Assembly: GCF_014189535.1 (NCBI RefSeq) | Contig: NZ_CP050308.1 | Location: 2,145,501-2,209,500 of the forward strand | Reading direction: 5' to 3' | DNA: 64,000 nucleotides | DNA from: Rhizobium lusitanum | GTDB taxonomy: Bacteria; Pseudomonadota; Alphaproteobacteria; Rhizobiales; Rhizobiaceae | Shown here: in pieces, positions 17,754-25,851 of the stretch | How positions within the stretch are numbered: position 1 is the stretch's first letter | Layout: the number at the start of each line of letters is the position of its first letter | Notes under the pieces: model-generated | Databases searched by the model: none | The model's input: only the letters and a program-made list of their open reading frames with translations | Told to the model about the DNA's origin: nothing | Made by a program: the position numbers and the translations under genes

Positions 17754-18602
17754 GTGTTAGTAGTCGAGACATCTTTATCCGCCCGGTTGCTGGCCTTGAC
17801 CGGGATTGGCCTGGTGACTGCGTGCGCAATCGGCGCGTTTCCGACACCATCCTTGGCGCAGGAAGCCACGAAGTCCACATCCGACACTTGGGTCGTGACG
17901 CTCGGCACCACGGTGGAGTATGGGCCGAGCTACGAAGGCTCGAAGCGCTATACCTTCGGTGCCCTTCCGTCTTTCGACTTTTATCGCCTCGGTGAGGCCC
18001 CTGAATACAGCGCCCCGGACGACAATTTCGACTATACGCTCTTCGACCTCGGTAGCCTTGAAATCGGTCCCGTCGTCGGCTTGAGGGACGATCGCCTGGA
18101 CCTCAACAATCTACATATACAGAGCCAGCGCAGGGTGCGCTGGAATTTCGATGCCGGCGGCTTCGCACAATATTGGCTGATGGAAAATCAGCTTCGGTTG
18201 CGGACGGAAGTACGCCAGTCCCTTTGGGGCGGCGACGGTCTGGTCGCCGATCTGGCGCTTGATTGGTTTCAGCCCGTTGGCAACAAATTGGTTCTGTCGG
18301 CGGGGCCACGCATGTCACTGGCAGACACCACCTACATGCGCAGCAACTTTGGCATCTCGGCGGGTCAAGCCGCAAGAAACGGTCATGTCAGCGCCTTCGA
18401 CGCGGCCGGCGGCCTGAAATCGGTCGGCTTCACGGTGGCGGCGACCTATACGATCACGCCTCAATGGAGCGTGCAGGTCTATGAGAAATATAACCGTCTA
18501 GTGGGCGACGCCGCCGACAGCCCGATCACGTCGCGGTTCGGCTCACCCGACCAGAATATGATCGGCTTTACCCTCAACAGGACCTTCAACATCGATTTTT
18601 GA
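17754..18602 (+). CDS. MipA/OmpV family outer-membrane protein
   Basis: A 282-residue protein with a signal peptide (about 1-36, cut after PSLAQEA) and alternating beta-strand pattern. MipA/OmpV hallmarks: VTLGTTVEYGPSYEGSKRY, FDYTLFDLGSLEIGP, and the aromatic end NRTFNIDF that marks outer-membrane barrels. GTG at 17754 is the start that includes the whole signal. Role in this family ranges from scaffold to porin; none can be assigned. Its last 60 bp overlap the convergent cyclopropane synthase gene. Confidence 0.87.
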   Translation: MLVVETSLSARLLALTGIGLVTACAIGAFPTPSLAQEATKSTSDTWVVTLGTTVEYGPSYEGSKRYTFGALPSFDFYRLGEAPEYSAPDDNFDYTLFDLGSLEIGPVVGLRDDRLDLNNLHIQSQRRVRWNFDAGGFAQYWLMENQLRLRTEVRQSLWGGDGLVADLALDWFQPVGNKLVLSAGPRMSLADTTYMRSNFGISAGQAARNGHVSAFDAAGGLKSVGFTVAATYTITPQWSVQVYEKYNRLVGDAADSPITSRFGSPDQNMIGFTLNRTFNIDF

Positions 18603-19874
18603 GGCACTGCGCGCTTCATGATCGGTGATGTAGTTGCGCGTCAGCGGCAGGACGTCGTTGCGCTTGGTGATCTGGATCTGGAAGACGACGAGATCCTCGT
18701 AGCGGAAGGCCGCTTCCGCGGTCGAAAGATAATATTCCCACATGCGGCAGAAACGCTCGTCATAAAGCTTCGCCACCTCATCCCAACGCGCCATGAAACG
18801 CTCGCGCCAGCTTTCGAGCGTGTAGGCATAATGGAGGCGCAGCACCTCGACATCGGTGATCGACAATCCCGCCGCTTCGATCTCGGGCACGATCTCCGAA
18901 AGTGCCGGAATATAGCCGCCGGGGAAGATGTATTTGTCGAGCCAGGGCGTGGTGAAGCCTGGTGTCGATGAGCAGCCGATGGTGTGAAGAACCATGATGC
19001 CATCGTCCTCCAGCAGCTCGGCGCATTTGCGGAAAAAGGTCCGATAGGAGGACAGGCCGACATGCTCGAACATGCCGACCGAGACGATCCTGTCGAAGCG
19101 GCCCGTCAGACTGCGATAGTCCCTGAGCGCGAATTGCACTTCCGCCGGCGCTTCACTGAGGCTGGCCTGCACCCGCTTCGAAGCATAATCATGCTGCTCT
19201 TCCGACAGCGTAACACCGAGGACATACCCTCCCGGCGCCTGTTCGGCCAGATGCAGCGCAAGGCCGCCCCAGCCGCAGCCGATATCGAGAATGCTGTTGT
19301 CCGGCTCGATCGATAGCTTGGCGGCGAGGTGCCGCTTCTTGGCCAGCTGCGCCTCTTCCAGCGATTGGTCGGGATGCTCGAAATAAGCGCAGGAATATTG
19401 CCGGTCCGCATCCAGGAAAAGCGCGTAGAGCCGCCCGTCGAGATCGTAGTGATGCGCGACATTGGTCTTCGAGCGTCTCGGCAGGTTGCGATGACGGAAA
19501 ATCCGCAGCTTCGTGCGGACATGATCGATGATGCGGGCGATCAGCGGATGCGTGCTGTTCTGCGCCTCCCGCAACATCATCGCGACGAAATCGTAGAGCG
19601 AGCCATGTTCGACGAGAAAGCGGCCGTCCATGTAAAGCTCGCCGAGCCTTGCATCGGCATCAATCAGGAAAGCCCATTGCGCGCGGTTGTCGGTAAAGCG
19701 GACGCAGACGAGCTCGCCGGTGCCGTCGCCGAATGTCAGCGCGCGACCGCCCGCCGTCATCACGATCAGCGATCCCCGCGACACGATGCTCGACAGCGCT
19801 CGCTTCAGGCTCCAATCCGCAAGACTGGATGCCATTGTATTCTGGCGATGGTCTTCCGCTGGCAATCCGGACAT
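18543..19874 (-). CDS. Cyclopropane-fatty-acyl-phospholipid synthase family protein
   Basis: SAM-dependent enzyme that adds a methylene bridge to a cis double bond of membrane lipid acyl chains. Of 443 residues, the N-terminal lipid-binding part carries the GELYMDGRF signature; the methyltransferase core has LDIGCGWGGLALHLA near 200, GVTLSEEQHDYA and FDRIVSVGMFEHVG; the end has the YEDLVVFQIQI pattern. It is the last of nine tightly packed genes; its ATG shares a base with the preceding stop (TAATG). A desaturase in the same operon could supply its double bond. Because it sits in this cluster it may act on a special lipid rather than be the cell's general Cfa. Confidence 0.9.
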   Translation of the reverse strand: MSGLPAEDHRQNTMASSLADWSLKRALSSIVSRGSLIVMTAGGRALTFGDGTGELVCVRFTDNRAQWAFLIDADARLGELYMDGRFLVEHGSLYDFVAMMLREAQNSTHPLIARIIDHVRTKLRIFRHRNLPRRSKTNVAHHYDLDGRLYALFLDADRQYSCAYFEHPDQSLEEAQLAKKRHLAAKLSIEPDNSILDIGCGWGGLALHLAEQAPGGYVLGVTLSEEQHDYASKRVQASLSEAPAEVQFALRDYRSLTGRFDRIVSVGMFEHVGLSSYRTFFRKCAELLEDDGIMVLHTIGCSSTPGFTTPWLDKYIFPGGYIPALSEIVPEIEAAGLSITDVEVLRLHYAYTLESWRERFMARWDEVAKLYDERFCRMWEYYLSTAEAAFRYEDLVVFQIQITKRNDVLPLTRNYITDHEARSASKIDVEGPVEGKADHILVG

Positions 19875-20302
19875 TATCGATCCTCACCGCTGTCGGCGCG
19901 CAGCGAACCGCGCTTCGTCCAGCCATCTCCGCTCGTCGCCTCACCGGCCGCGCCGGCGATCAGCCAGACGCCCGTCAGGATCAGGCCACTGCCGACCACC
20001 TGAAGGCCGACGATAGGTTCGCCGAAGACGAACCAGCCGGTGGCGATGATCAAGACGTAGCTTACACCGGAAAGCGGGAAGGCCCGGCTGAGGTCGAGTT
20101 CGGAAAGCACGTTCATCCAGATGAAGAAGCAGGCGATCTCGACGGCGATCGCCGCCAGGATCCAATGCGAGCCGAGCGCCTGCCATAGCCAGCCGGCACC
20201 GGTCGCGTCACCCAGTTGCTCGGCGCCGTGCTTGATGAAGAACTGGAACAGCGTGTTCAACACCGGCACGGCAAGCCAGGATAGGCGCATTGATGACATC
20301 AC
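19874..20302 (-). CDS. Half-size DMT/EamA-type membrane protein (ArnE/ArnF-like), second of two
   Basis: A 142-residue protein with four helices (about 9-25, 42-66, 78-93, 99-118), the size of SMR or ArnE/ArnF halves. Motifs: FFIKHGAEQ, SELDLSRAFPLSGVSYVLI, GEPIVGLQVVGSGLILTGV. ArnE/ArnF form a heterodimer that flips a lipid-linked sugar; a partner half-size protein is encoded at 23102. GTG at 20302 overlaps the upstream stop (GTGA); ATGs at 20299 and 20290 are alternatives. Confidence 0.82.
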   Translation of the reverse strand: MMSSMRLSWLAVPVLNTLFQFFIKHGAEQLGDATGAGWLWQALGSHWILAAIAVEIACFFIWMNVLSELDLSRAFPLSGVSYVLIIATGWFVFGEPIVGLQVVGSGLILTGVWLIAGAAGEATSGDGWTKRGSLRADSGEDR

Positions 20303-21447
20303 TGGCCCGCCTCATCTGTGGAAAGCAGTGGCGAAACCAGCCGCAATATCTTCTGGAGAACAGGATTGCGATGCCGGAAGAACATCGTATTGGCGGTCAA
20401 CTGGCTCCCGAGCCGCACCTTGTTTTCATAATAGGCCTGGCCGCTCTGATAACGGCCGATCCCATGCTCGAGGCAATAGCGCAGATTGGTGAACCAGCTG
20501 AGAAAATAGAGATTGTAAGGCCGCCCCGCTTCCCCATCCATGCAGAAGAACTTGTCGATGGCGATGTGTTCGTCATGCACGATCAGATTGGCGGCCAAGA
20601 GCTTGTCTTCGACGAAATAGAAGGCACAGAAGGAGCGGCCACGCATCCGGGCGAGGATGCCCTCGAAATAGTCCGGGGTGAGTTCCTCGAACTGCCATTC
20701 GCTGCGATTGCGCGTGTCGTGGTAGAGCGCCATGACCTTCGGCAGGAAATCGCCGAAATCCGTCCGCATTTCGACCCTGACCTGCTCGAAGGATTTCAGC
20801 TTGCGGCGCATGTCCTTGCGGGTGCCCGCCGACAGCCTGGCAAGATACTCGTCGATCGTCTTGAAATCCACGTCGAGCCACGCGGTCGGCAGGCCACCGA
20901 TCGAGGCATAGCCGCGGCCCGAGAGCAGGCCGCCAAATTCGGCGGTGACCGGCTCGGGAATATCCTTGATGCCCATCAGCGAGCAATCTTCCGTGGCCGC
21001 GAGCTCCTCAAAGAACGACAGCAGCTCGGCAAACAGCACCGTGCGGCGTTCCGGCGGCACGTCGGGGTGAAAACCGACAGCGCCCGTTTCGGTACAGGGA
21101 GAACCGAGGCAGGCAAGACGCAGCGTCAGGAAACCCGGAAAGCGTTGCCGCACGCGGCGCACCGCCCTGCGGAGCCAGCCGTCCTCCAATGTCGTGTCCA
21201 GCGCATACGGGCAGAGGAAGACCGGCATGGCGGCACTGACCCGCCCGTCCTCAACGATGGTGATGTAGCGCCAGTCGAAACCGGCGATACCGGCCTCCTC
21301 GATGGCCAGCAGGCAGTCATAATCCTCGACCTGATCGTGGAAGCAGGCATTCCAGGCATCGCGGCCGACGGCGCGGATGCTGAAATGCACCTCGGCGACA
21401 GGATCTCGTTCCGGTGCCGGCAAATATTTAGGCAAGGGCTTGAGCAT
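20299..21447 (-). CDS. GNAT-fold acyl/aminoacyl transferase (DUF482/FemAB-like)
   Basis: A 382-residue protein with a GNAT-type C-terminal half (FCAFYFVEDKLLAANLIVHD, then GRYQSGQAYYENKVRLGS) and an N-terminal half with FLTLRLACLGSPCTETGAVG. This matches the DUF482/peptidogalycan family, distant from FemAB aminoacyl transferases. Substrates are unknown; in this operon it may load an acyl or aminoacyl group onto a lipid head group (inference). The start at 21447 overlaps the upstream hydrolase by 20 bp; the frame is open to 21507. Confidence 0.8.
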   Translation of the reverse strand: MLKPLPKYLPAPERDPVAEVHFSIRAVGRDAWNACFHDQVEDYDCLLAIEEAGIAGFDWRYITIVEDGRVSAAMPVFLCPYALDTTLEDGWLRRAVRRVRQRFPGFLTLRLACLGSPCTETGAVGFHPDVPPERRTVLFAELLSFFEELAATEDCSLMGIKDIPEPVTAEFGGLLSGRGYASIGGLPTAWLDVDFKTIDEYLARLSAGTRKDMRRKLKSFEQVRVEMRTDFGDFLPKVMALYHDTRNRSEWQFEELTPDYFEGILARMRGRSFCAFYFVEDKLLAANLIVHDEHIAIDKFFCMDGEAGRPYNLYFLSWFTNLRYCLEHGIGRYQSGQAYYENKVRLGSQLTANTMFFRHRNPVLQKILRLVSPLLSTDEAGQ

Positions 21448-22243
21448 GGCTTGCCTCAAAAAAATCCGCAGTGAAATCCGCCACCTGCCGATGCTGACGG
21501 TCGACATGGATCATGTGGTAACTGTCCTTGATCCATCTGAGCTCGTGCGGACCACCGATGTGATCGGAAATGTAACGCGCATGTTTAGGGCTGCTGAGGT
21601 CATCGTCCTCGGCGTGCAGGATCAGCGTCGGCGTCTTCATCTGCGGCAGCCGACCGCGCAGGGTCTTGCCCAGCCGATGCATTTCGACCAGCCCCTTGCC
21701 GGGGAATGTTTCGAGCACGCCTTCCCCGGCCATAGTCCCGATCAGCCGACGCATGCGCTCGTCCTTGATCCCGAGGGATGCGGTCTCGCGGAAATTGAGA
21801 CGATCGAGAAAAGGAATGCGCGACAGCCAGCTGATCTGCGAGGATAAAAGCGGATAATAGAAGGGAACGTCCCAGCCGTCATAGTGAAAGCAGGGGGAAT
21901 AGATGGCCACGGCACGGATCGTTTCCGGCTGACGTTCAGCCGCCAGCATCGAAAGCTTGCCACCGACGCAGATACCCGCGGCGAAGACCTGCTGCGTTCT
22001 TTCGGCGAGCACCGACGATGCCTGCACGACGCTGTCCAGCCAGTCCTCCCATCGCGAGCGCCGCAGCGTGCCCGCATCCACCCCATGCCCGGCCAGCAAC
22101 GGCGCATAGACGCTGTAGCCCTTGCGATTGAGGTGCCGCGCGACCAGCTTCATTTCTGCCGGAGCCCCGGTCAGCCCATGGATCAGGAGGACCCCTTTTC
22201 CATTGGTGCCCTCCAGAAAGAAGCTCAGTTCATCAGCTTTCAT
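21428..22243 (-). CDS. Alpha/beta hydrolase (carboxylesterase/lipase-like)
   Basis: A 271-residue hydrolase with oxyanion-hole motif LLIHGLTGAPAEM and late catalytic pair in LILHAEDDDLSSP and DSYHMIHVDRQ. The nucleophile elbow reads GICVGG, so the usual GxSxG Ser is replaced by Cys, as seen in some carboxylesterase-like members. It may act as a thioester- or ester-cleaving or acyl-transferring enzyme. It overlaps the desaturase by 11 bp and the GNAT gene by 20 bp, pointing to translational coupling. Confidence 0.85.
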   Translation of the reverse strand: MKADELSFFLEGTNGKGVLLIHGLTGAPAEMKLVARHLNRKGYSVYAPLLAGHGVDAGTLRRSRWEDWLDSVVQASSVLAERTQQVFAAGICVGGKLSMLAAERQPETIRAVAIYSPCFHYDGWDVPFYYPLLSSQISWLSRIPFLDRLNFRETASLGIKDERMRRLIGTMAGEGVLETFPGKGLVEMHRLGKTLRGRLPQMKTPTLILHAEDDDLSSPKHARYISDHIGGPHELRWIKDSYHMIHVDRQHRQVADFTADFFEASHAQALA

Positions 22244-23105
22244 GAGAAAGCTCCGACTGCCGGTTCTCCTTGGCCATGAAGCCGAGGGCGTGGCAGGTGC
22301 TGATCACATGCGTGCCGGCCTTTTCCTGCTCGTCCTTGATCTGCTCGTGCAAGGTTGGCAGTTTCGTCCAGTGGGTCTTCGGGCGGTAGTGATGTTCGGC
22401 ATGATAGCCATTGCCGAACCACAGCCAATTGTAGAACGGCTTGTGGCTGCTGACGCCCCAGGCAATCGGCTCGTCTGGATCGCCGTGCAGATGCTCGTAA
22501 TAGCCGTTCAGCGACGACAGGCAGTTGCCGAGATAATAGAAGGGCACGAAGAACAGCACGGCCTTCCAGTCATAGATCAATGCAATCGCGGCGAGACCGA
22601 AGAAGAAAAACAGCTCGAACCGGCCCCATTTCGCATCGAAGGGGCGGCGGCGGGCAATCGCCTTGTGGATGTCGCCAAGGCTGTCGCGGAAGAAGCTCAG
22701 GAACGTGTAGGACCACACATTCTCCGGCTCGCCGTTGTGGCCGTGGCGGTAGATCGACAGCATGTCGATCGTCTCACCCTTGTCGTCCGGCCGGTCGCTG
22801 TTGCCGGAATGGTGACGCATATGCACCCAATGATAATAGGTCTGCGAGAAGCCGATCGCGACCGATTCCAGCAGGCTGAAGGCATAGTTCATCCAGCGCG
22901 GCTTGAAATAGGGCGTGTGAATGAAATTATGGGATATGCTGTTGATGTTCCACGAGATCGACACGGCATAGAGGCAGCCGAGAACCGTCGAGAGCCACAA
23001 GGGCCGGCTTTCGAAGCCGACGATCAGGTAGACGTCGAAGGCGAGATGCGCCACGGCGGCCAGAACCGGCGCCACATCCCATCTGGTATGAGCAAAGATT
23101 TTCAT
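22233..23105 (-). CDS. Membrane fatty acid desaturase family protein
   Basis: Di-iron membrane oxygenase, 290 residues. The three histidine boxes are visible: HNFIHTPYF (near 56), HWVHMRHHSG (near 88) and HAEHHYRPKTHW (near 252), with four to six helices between. It would introduce a double bond or hydroxyl into an acyl chain. The frame is open to 23321, but ATG 23105 (MKIFAHTRW) overlaps the upstream stop as ATGA. It may prepare the double bond used by the cyclopropane synthase at the end of the operon. Confidence 0.88.
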   Translation of the reverse strand: MKIFAHTRWDVAPVLAAVAHLAFDVYLIVGFESRPLWLSTVLGCLYAVSISWNINSISHNFIHTPYFKPRWMNYAFSLLESVAIGFSQTYYHWVHMRHHSGNSDRPDDKGETIDMLSIYRHGHNGEPENVWSYTFLSFFRDSLGDIHKAIARRRPFDAKWGRFELFFFFGLAAIALIYDWKAVLFFVPFYYLGNCLSSLNGYYEHLHGDPDEPIAWGVSSHKPFYNWLWFGNGYHAEHHYRPKTHWTKLPTLHEQIKDEQEKAGTHVISTCHALGFMAKENRQSELSHES

Positions 23106-23455
23106 AGTCCGGTTACTCCCACACAGGCCACGCCGGCGGTCACCAGGAACACGCCCATCGCGTGGCGGAGATTGATGTTTTCCTTGAAGATCATGCCCCC
23201 TGCGAGCACGACGACGACATAGCTCAGCGCCATCAGCGGAAAGGCGATGGTGAGGGGGACACGCTCGAGAACGGCGGTCCAGGCGAATAGCTCTACCGCC
23301 CAGAAGACGATGCCAAGCCATGTGACAGGCTTTGTCATTGCCGCAAGCAACGCGTTTTCGCTTGCCGACTGCTTGAAACAGACCTCGCGCGCCGTTTCCG
23401 CCAGCACGCAGAAAAGGATGAGGCCGAGCATGGGAAGGGTCAGGGTGCCGCTCAT
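23102..23455 (-). CDS. Half-size DMT/EamA-type membrane protein (ArnE/ArnF-like), first of two
   Basis: A 117-residue, four-helix protein (helices about 6-23, 43-60, 68-88, 98-115). Motifs: ETAREVCFKQSASENA, TIAFPLMALSYVVVVLAGGMIFKE. Like the protein at 19874 it is the size of one ArnE/ArnF subunit; the two are unlike enough to be a heterodimer. Its start and stop both overlap neighbours by four bases (ATGA). Confidence 0.82.
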   Translation of the reverse strand: MSGTLTLPMLGLILFCVLAETAREVCFKQSASENALLAAMTKPVTWLGIVFWAVELFAWTAVLERVPLTIAFPLMALSYVVVVLAGGMIFKENINLRHAMGVFLVTAGVACVGVTGL

Positions 23456-24405
23456 CCCATGTACTCCGCCAGCACTTCGAGCAGCGCGTGATTTGCGGCG
23501 CTGTTGATGTTTCTGGTCGTCTCGACCTTCGGCCGGATGCGTGGCTGATCGATGAAGATCTCGGCCCGCTTCATCAGCTTGGTCCGAAAATCGCCGGCAT
23601 AGCTCGGAGTGGAATAATCGCCGATGACATCCGCACCAATGATACGATGCCGGCTACCGATTTCGCTGATCAGCGCCAGGAGATAGGGCAGCCGCATGCG
23701 GCCCTGATCCCAGTTGGTGACGGCATCATCAGCAGCAAGCACATCCTTGTCGATCGTCAGGTAAACGGCCTCGGTGCGAATCCGGCTCAGCATCCGGTCG
23801 ATGAAATTGTCCTCGCCGATCTCGGAGATGGATTTCCAGTGCAATGCTCCCTTGTCCTGCCGGTAGCTGGCGCCGCTGCCGTAATCGGCCAGCACCCGGC
23901 TCGGCGGATGCTCATAAGGGTAGAGTTCCAGCTTGCCTTCGCCGAGCCAGTGCAGATTGGCGCCCTTGCGCTCCGGGCTGCGCAGATCCCGGCTGCAAAC
24001 GCCGATGGTGATCACCTTCTGGATGTTGCGGTTCGCAAGAGCGCTGTTGACCCAGGATCCGCAATGCATGCCGCCTTCGAAGGTGACCCAGTCCGGATGA
24101 TTGTCGAAATGAATGAGGGTCGTGGCGACCGGCTGCCGCTCCAGAGCTCCGTCGAGAAGCAAGGCCGTCACATGATGAAAGTCGCCCGAGCCCATGAAGG
24201 AGAGCTGGGGATCCTTGCCGAGCGTGGGGGTGCTCTTGGCAATTTCACGCCCGAGTTCGGCGAGCGCCTTCTGCTTGCCCCAGAGCCGGACGGCTTTGCC
24301 GGCTCCCTTGTCGAAATATTGGCACGCGCCCGCAAGCTCGCAGGCGCGCACGAAATCCGGCTGCAGCTCCAATGCATCATCGAGATGAAGAAGAAGGAGC
24401 TGCAC
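23452..24405 (-). CDS. Arginase/agmatinase-fold protein
   Basis: A 317-residue member of the ureohydrolase superfamily. Metal-ligand segments are recognisable: GSGDFHHVTA, HFDNHPDW and TIDKDVLAADDAVTN. The canonical DAHxD is replaced by DNHPD and the second box is DKDVL, so the manganese site is kept but the guanidino pocket may differ. It could hydrolyse a guanidino compound to urea and an amine, or a related amide. GTG 24405 lies four bases after the aminotransferase stop. Confidence 0.82.
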   Translation of the reverse strand: MQLLLLHLDDALELQPDFVRACELAGACQYFDKGAGKAVRLWGKQKALAELGREIAKSTPTLGKDPQLSFMGSGDFHHVTALLLDGALERQPVATTLIHFDNHPDWVTFEGGMHCGSWVNSALANRNIQKVITIGVCSRDLRSPERKGANLHWLGEGKLELYPYEHPPSRVLADYGSGASYRQDKGALHWKSISEIGEDNFIDRMLSRIRTEAVYLTIDKDVLAADDAVTNWDQGRMRLPYLLALISEIGSRHRIIGADVIGDYSTPSYAGDFRTKLMKRAEIFIDQPRIRPKVETTRNINSAANHALLEVLAEYMG

Positions 24406-24409
24406 CGTC

Positions 24410-25831
24410 TTATCTCCGGGCCGCGCGCGTCAGAAGCTGATCGAGCAGGGAAAGCGCCAGATCGATCTCCTCGCGGGTGATGAGCAGGTTGGGCGCGAAG
24501 GTGATGACGTTCTTATGGTAGCCGCCGACATCGAGCACGAGGCCGTACATCTTGGCGCCGACCTGCAGGTCACCCTTCATGCCTTCATCGCAAAGCCAGT
24601 CCATCGTCGCCTTGTCGGGCGTATAGCTGTCGTCCTTGCAGATCTCCATCCGCAGAGCGAGGCCAAGGCCGTCGACTTCGCCGACGATGGCATGGCGCTT
24701 CTGCAACTGCTTCAGCCCATCGAGGAAATACGCGCCCTTGGCCATGATGGCCGTGCCGAAATCCTCTTCTTCCAACATTTTCATCGCTTCGAGAGCCACG
24801 GCGGTCCCCATCGGATTGCTGGCGAAAGTGGAATGTGTCGAGCCGGGCGGGAAGATCGTCGGGTTGATCATCTCTTCCCGTGCCCAGACGCCTGAAAGCG
24901 GATTGAGCCCGTTGGTGATCGCCTTGCCGAAGACAAGAATGTCGGGCGACACGCCGAAATGCTCGATCGACCAGAGCTTGCCGGTGCGATAGACGCCCAT
25001 CTGGATTTCGTCGACGACGAGCAGAATGCCATGTTCATCCAGCACCTTCTTCAGCTCGACGAAGAAGTTCATCGGCGGAATGACATAGCCGCCCGTGCCC
25101 TGGATCGGCTCGATGTAGAAGGCGGCATATTCCGACTTGCCGGCCTTCGGATCCCAGACGCCGTTATATTCGCTCTCGAACAGACGGGCGAATTTCTGGA
25201 CGCAGTAATGCCCATATTCTTCCTTCGACATGCCCTTCGGGCCGCGGAAGTGATAGGGAAACTCGACGAACTGTGCCCGGTCGCCAAAATGGCCGTAGCG
25301 ACGGCGATAGCGATAGCTCGAGGTGATCGCGGAAGCACCGAGCGTGCGGCCGTGATAACCACCTTCGAAGGCGAACATCAGGCTCTTGCCGCCGGTGTAA
25401 TTGCGCACCAGCTTCAGCGAATCCTCAACCGCCTGCGAACCGCCGACGTTGAAATGAACGCGGCCCTTGTGCCCGAACTTGCGCTCGGCATCCTGAGCAA
25501 TCATCGCCGCCAGCTCCACCTTTTCGCGGTGCAGATACTGCGAGGCGACCTGCGGCAGCCGATCGAGCTGGCGATGCGCGGCGTTGTTCAGGCGCTCGTT
25601 GCGATAGCCGAAATTGACGGCGGAGTACCACATCTGCAGATCGAGGAACGGCGTCCCAGTCCGGTCGTAGACGAAGGAGCCTTCGCATTCTTCGAAGAAT
25701 TTCGGTTTTGCCGTGTAGTGGACGGTATCGCCGTGGGAGCAATAGGCCTCCTCAAGGATACGCAATTCCTCTTCGGATTTGATCGGCAATTGCGTCTCGC
25801 CACTGAAGGCTTCGGCTACATTGGTTTTCAT
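24410..25831 (-). CDS. PLP-dependent class III aminotransferase
   Basis: A 473-residue fold-type I aminotransferase. Motifs: HFNVGGSQAVEDSLKLVRN, FEGGYHGRTLGASAITSSYR, IEPIQGTGGYVIPP, VVDEIQMGVYRTGK and the PLP Lys in LVFGKAITNG. Relatives act on ornithine, GABA, diaminobutyrate and similar omega-amino compounds. Start at 25831 (MKTNVAEAF) has AGAGG six bases upstream; ATG 25855, overlapping the phosphatase stop as ATGA, would add eight residues. Together with the phosphatase and arginase-fold protein it may build an amino head group (inference). Confidence 0.9.
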   Translation of the reverse strand: MKTNVAEAFSGETQLPIKSEEELRILEEAYCSHGDTVHYTAKPKFFEECEGSFVYDRTGTPFLDLQMWYSAVNFGYRNERLNNAAHRQLDRLPQVASQYLHREKVELAAMIAQDAERKFGHKGRVHFNVGGSQAVEDSLKLVRNYTGGKSLMFAFEGGYHGRTLGASAITSSYRYRRRYGHFGDRAQFVEFPYHFRGPKGMSKEEYGHYCVQKFARLFESEYNGVWDPKAGKSEYAAFYIEPIQGTGGYVIPPMNFFVELKKVLDEHGILLVVDEIQMGVYRTGKLWSIEHFGVSPDILVFGKAITNGLNPLSGVWAREEMINPTIFPPGSTHSTFASNPMGTAVALEAMKMLEEEDFGTAIMAKGAYFLDGLKQLQKRHAIVGEVDGLGLALRMEICKDDSYTPDKATMDWLCDEGMKGDLQVGAKMYGLVLDVGGYHKNVITFAPNLLITREEIDLALSLLDQLLTRAARR

Positions 25832-25851
25832 AAGATGCCTCTTGGTCTTGT

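Noticed and set aside
20290..21474. 394-codon plus-strand ORF
   Set aside because: Antisense of the GNAT-fold gene; no recognisable domain.
22122..23222. 366-codon plus-strand ORF
   Set aside because: Antisense to the desaturase, whose three His boxes are intact; typical high-GC shadow.
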